Translations under genes and position numbers: made by a program
Notes under the pieces: generated by a model
Told to the model about the DNA's origin: nothing
The model's input: the letters and a program-made list of their open reading frames with translations, nothing else
Databases searched by the model: none
Shown here: in pieces, positions 63,149 to 64,000 of the stretch
Layout: every line of letters starts with the position of its first letter
How positions within the stretch are numbered: position 1 is the stretch's first letter
Origin: Bog-473 sp963783245
GTDB lineage: Bacteria; Actinomycetota; Acidimicrobiia; Acidimicrobiales; RAAP-2
Direction of reading: 5' to 3'
NCBI GenBank assembly: GCA_963783245.1
Contig: CAWAMS010000007.1
Span: 124,001-188,000, forward strand
DNA length: 64,000 nt

Positions 63149-64000
63149 CCTTCGATGGTAGGCGACCCGGCCCCGGTTGCCTGTCGAGGTGACGGGGAAC
63201 CGGCGACCGGAGCGAGTGGTCCCTTGTCCATCGGCCGGAAGGGCGCGGCGAGCTGTGCCGCGAAGACCGCGAAGTGGTGCGGCCGTTCTCCGGCCTGTTC
63301 CACGATGAGCGGCCGGCCGGGCAGCCCCGTGTCGGCCCTGACGGTCTCGGGGGTCGGCAACACCGCCAAGCCGAAGAGTTGATCCCAGATCGACAAGGCG
63401 AAGCCGAGGTTGACGTCCTGCCGGCCGTCCAGCCTGTGATGGATGCGGTGAAAGTTCGGACTCACGAAGATCCGGCCGAGAGGTCCGAAGCCGAGGTTGG
63501 TGTTCGAGTGGGCGAACGCCACAATGCCGCCGTAGACGACGAGGAGGGTGATGGGCAGGGTGCCGTTGGCCAGCAGCACGATGCCCGGGATCAGCGCGAT
63601 GAGATACGAGACGTGAATGAGCGGGTGTGTGCGGAAGACGGTGAGCACGCTCATGTCCTCCTGGGAGTGGTGCAGCTCGTGAAAGCGCCAGAGCATGCGC
63701 GAGCGGTGGTTCGCCAGATGGGCGAACCAGTTCAGCCCGTCCATGGCCACGAAGATGGCGGCGATCGCTCCCCAGCGCGGGATGGCGCCGATCTTCGGGA
63801 GGACGAGCCACGGGAGCCAACGCTGCGCCACAACCGAAAAGGAGATGGTCAGCGCGGTCACGAGCGGCACGATCAGCGTGGTGTTGAGGATCGTGAAGAG
63901 GAGGTCCTGGCGGTAGCCGCGGGCGAAGATCGGTCGCCGTTGGGCCGGATGCAGCCGCTCCACGACGAGGATGACTCCGATGATCGCCAGGGCCACCGGG
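63064..64000 (-). CDS. Sterol desaturase / fatty acid hydroxylase family protein, 5' end beyond window
   Basis: At least 310 residues, membrane di-iron enzyme. Histidine boxes in order: NWFAHLANHRSRMLWRFHEL (HxxxH), ELHHSQEDM (HxxHH) and FHRIHHRLDGRQ (HxxHH), with helices between them. Such enzymes hydroxylate or desaturate lipid or sterol-like substrates. Sequence after about residue 245 (PFRPMDKGPLAPV onward) becomes Ser/Thr/Pro-rich and overlaps gpmA by 85 bases; a late indel near 63180 that hides the true stop is likely. The GTG at 63996 may not be the real start. Confidence 0.78.
   Translation of the reverse strand, partial: PVALAIIGVILVVERLHPAQRRPIFARGYRQDLLFTILNTTLIVPLVTALTISFSVVAQRWLPWLVLPKIGAIPRWGAIAAIFVAMDGLNWFAHLANHRSRMLWRFHELHHSQEDMSVLTVFRTHPLIHVSYLIALIPGIVLLANGTLPITLLVVYGGIVAFAHSNTNLGFGPLGRIFVSPNFHRIHHRLDGRQDVNLGFALSIWDQLFGLAVLPTPETVRADTGLPGRPLIVEQAGERPHHFAVFAAQLAAPFRPMDKGPLAPVAGSPSPRQATGAGSPTIEGCSTSSSFATGSPHGTPRTSSPDGSTST

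Noticed and set aside
63149..63820. N-terminal extension of phosphoglycerate mutase by 224 codons
   Set aside because: It is an out-of-frame reading of the sterol desaturase gene; the family protein starts right at LVLLRHGQ.

Overview
The window is high-GC DNA with frequent GTG/TTG starts, ATGA/GTGA gene overlaps, an F420-type flavin oxidoreductase, STAS/GAF/ANTAR signalling, an EtfD-like Fe-S oxidoreductase, a RecCBD set and several amidohydrolase and N-acyl-D-amino-acid deacylase genes. This fits Actinomycetota. The secreted beta-helix protein ending in GYWLV..DGG..FGDA..GS repeats makes an Acidimicrobiia-like organism the best guess. That placement is inferred from gene content only; there is no rRNA in the window.

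Layout. 1-4.2 kb: DUF2252 protein, YihY-type membrane protein, SHOCT protein, a 28-residue membrane peptide, patatin lipase. 4.3-8 kb: MFS exporter with its MerR regulator, then an ORC/CDC6-like AAA ATPase. 8.2-10 kb: STAS-GAF-ANTAR regulator with a small partner, and a PRC-barrel-like protein. 10-15.7 kb: MGH1/GH63-like glycosidase, amidohydrolase, SPFH plus ribbon-helix-helix pair behind a palindrome, and a D-aminoacylase-type deacylase. 15.9-20.8 kb: RDD protein with eleven 9-residue repeats, K+ channel, DUF6325-like and SHOCT proteins, MarC, TauD-type dioxygenase and an NTF2-like protein. 20.8-30.3 kb: SNF2 helicase plus SWIM protein, PLD-like lipoprotein, and an SbcCD-like pair. 30.4-32.4 kb: GGCT-fold protein and a GGQ release-factor-like protein behind a possible structured leader. 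33-37.5 kb: a second deacylase/amidohydrolase operon containing an internally deleted amidohydrolase, then TetR and a thioesterase. 37.9-40 kb: beta-helix surface protein. 40.4-53.5 kb: two orphan small genes, recC-recB-recD, and a TM0106-type nuclease-helicase. 53.6-64 kb: nucleoside hydrolase, tRNA-Gly(CCC), EtfD-like protein, TetR with a perfect operator, DUF1059, PPOX, aquaporin, cNMP-binding protein, amt-glnK, phosphoglycerate mutase and a sterol desaturase-family gene cut by the right edge.

A dominant feature is the number of single-base frameshifts: about 27 in at least 15 otherwise well conserved genes, including recB, sbcC, the SNF2 helicase and aquaporin. Several fall in short repeats or base runs (GGG, GCGCGCGC, GCTGCTGCAGCAG). 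The simplest explanation is an uncorrected long-read assembly. I therefore annotate these genes over their full span as CDS and give each break point. One lesion is different: the amidohydrolase at 34721-35025 has lost most of its middle, which looks like a real deletion.

Functional themes are DNA end processing (RecCBD, SbcCD, SNF2/SWIM, TM0106), nitrogen uptake and signalling (Amt, P-II), catabolism of amides or small organics (amidohydrolases, deacylases, dioxygenase), and envelope functions. No rRNA, CRISPR array, insertion sequence, integrase or phage gene was seen.
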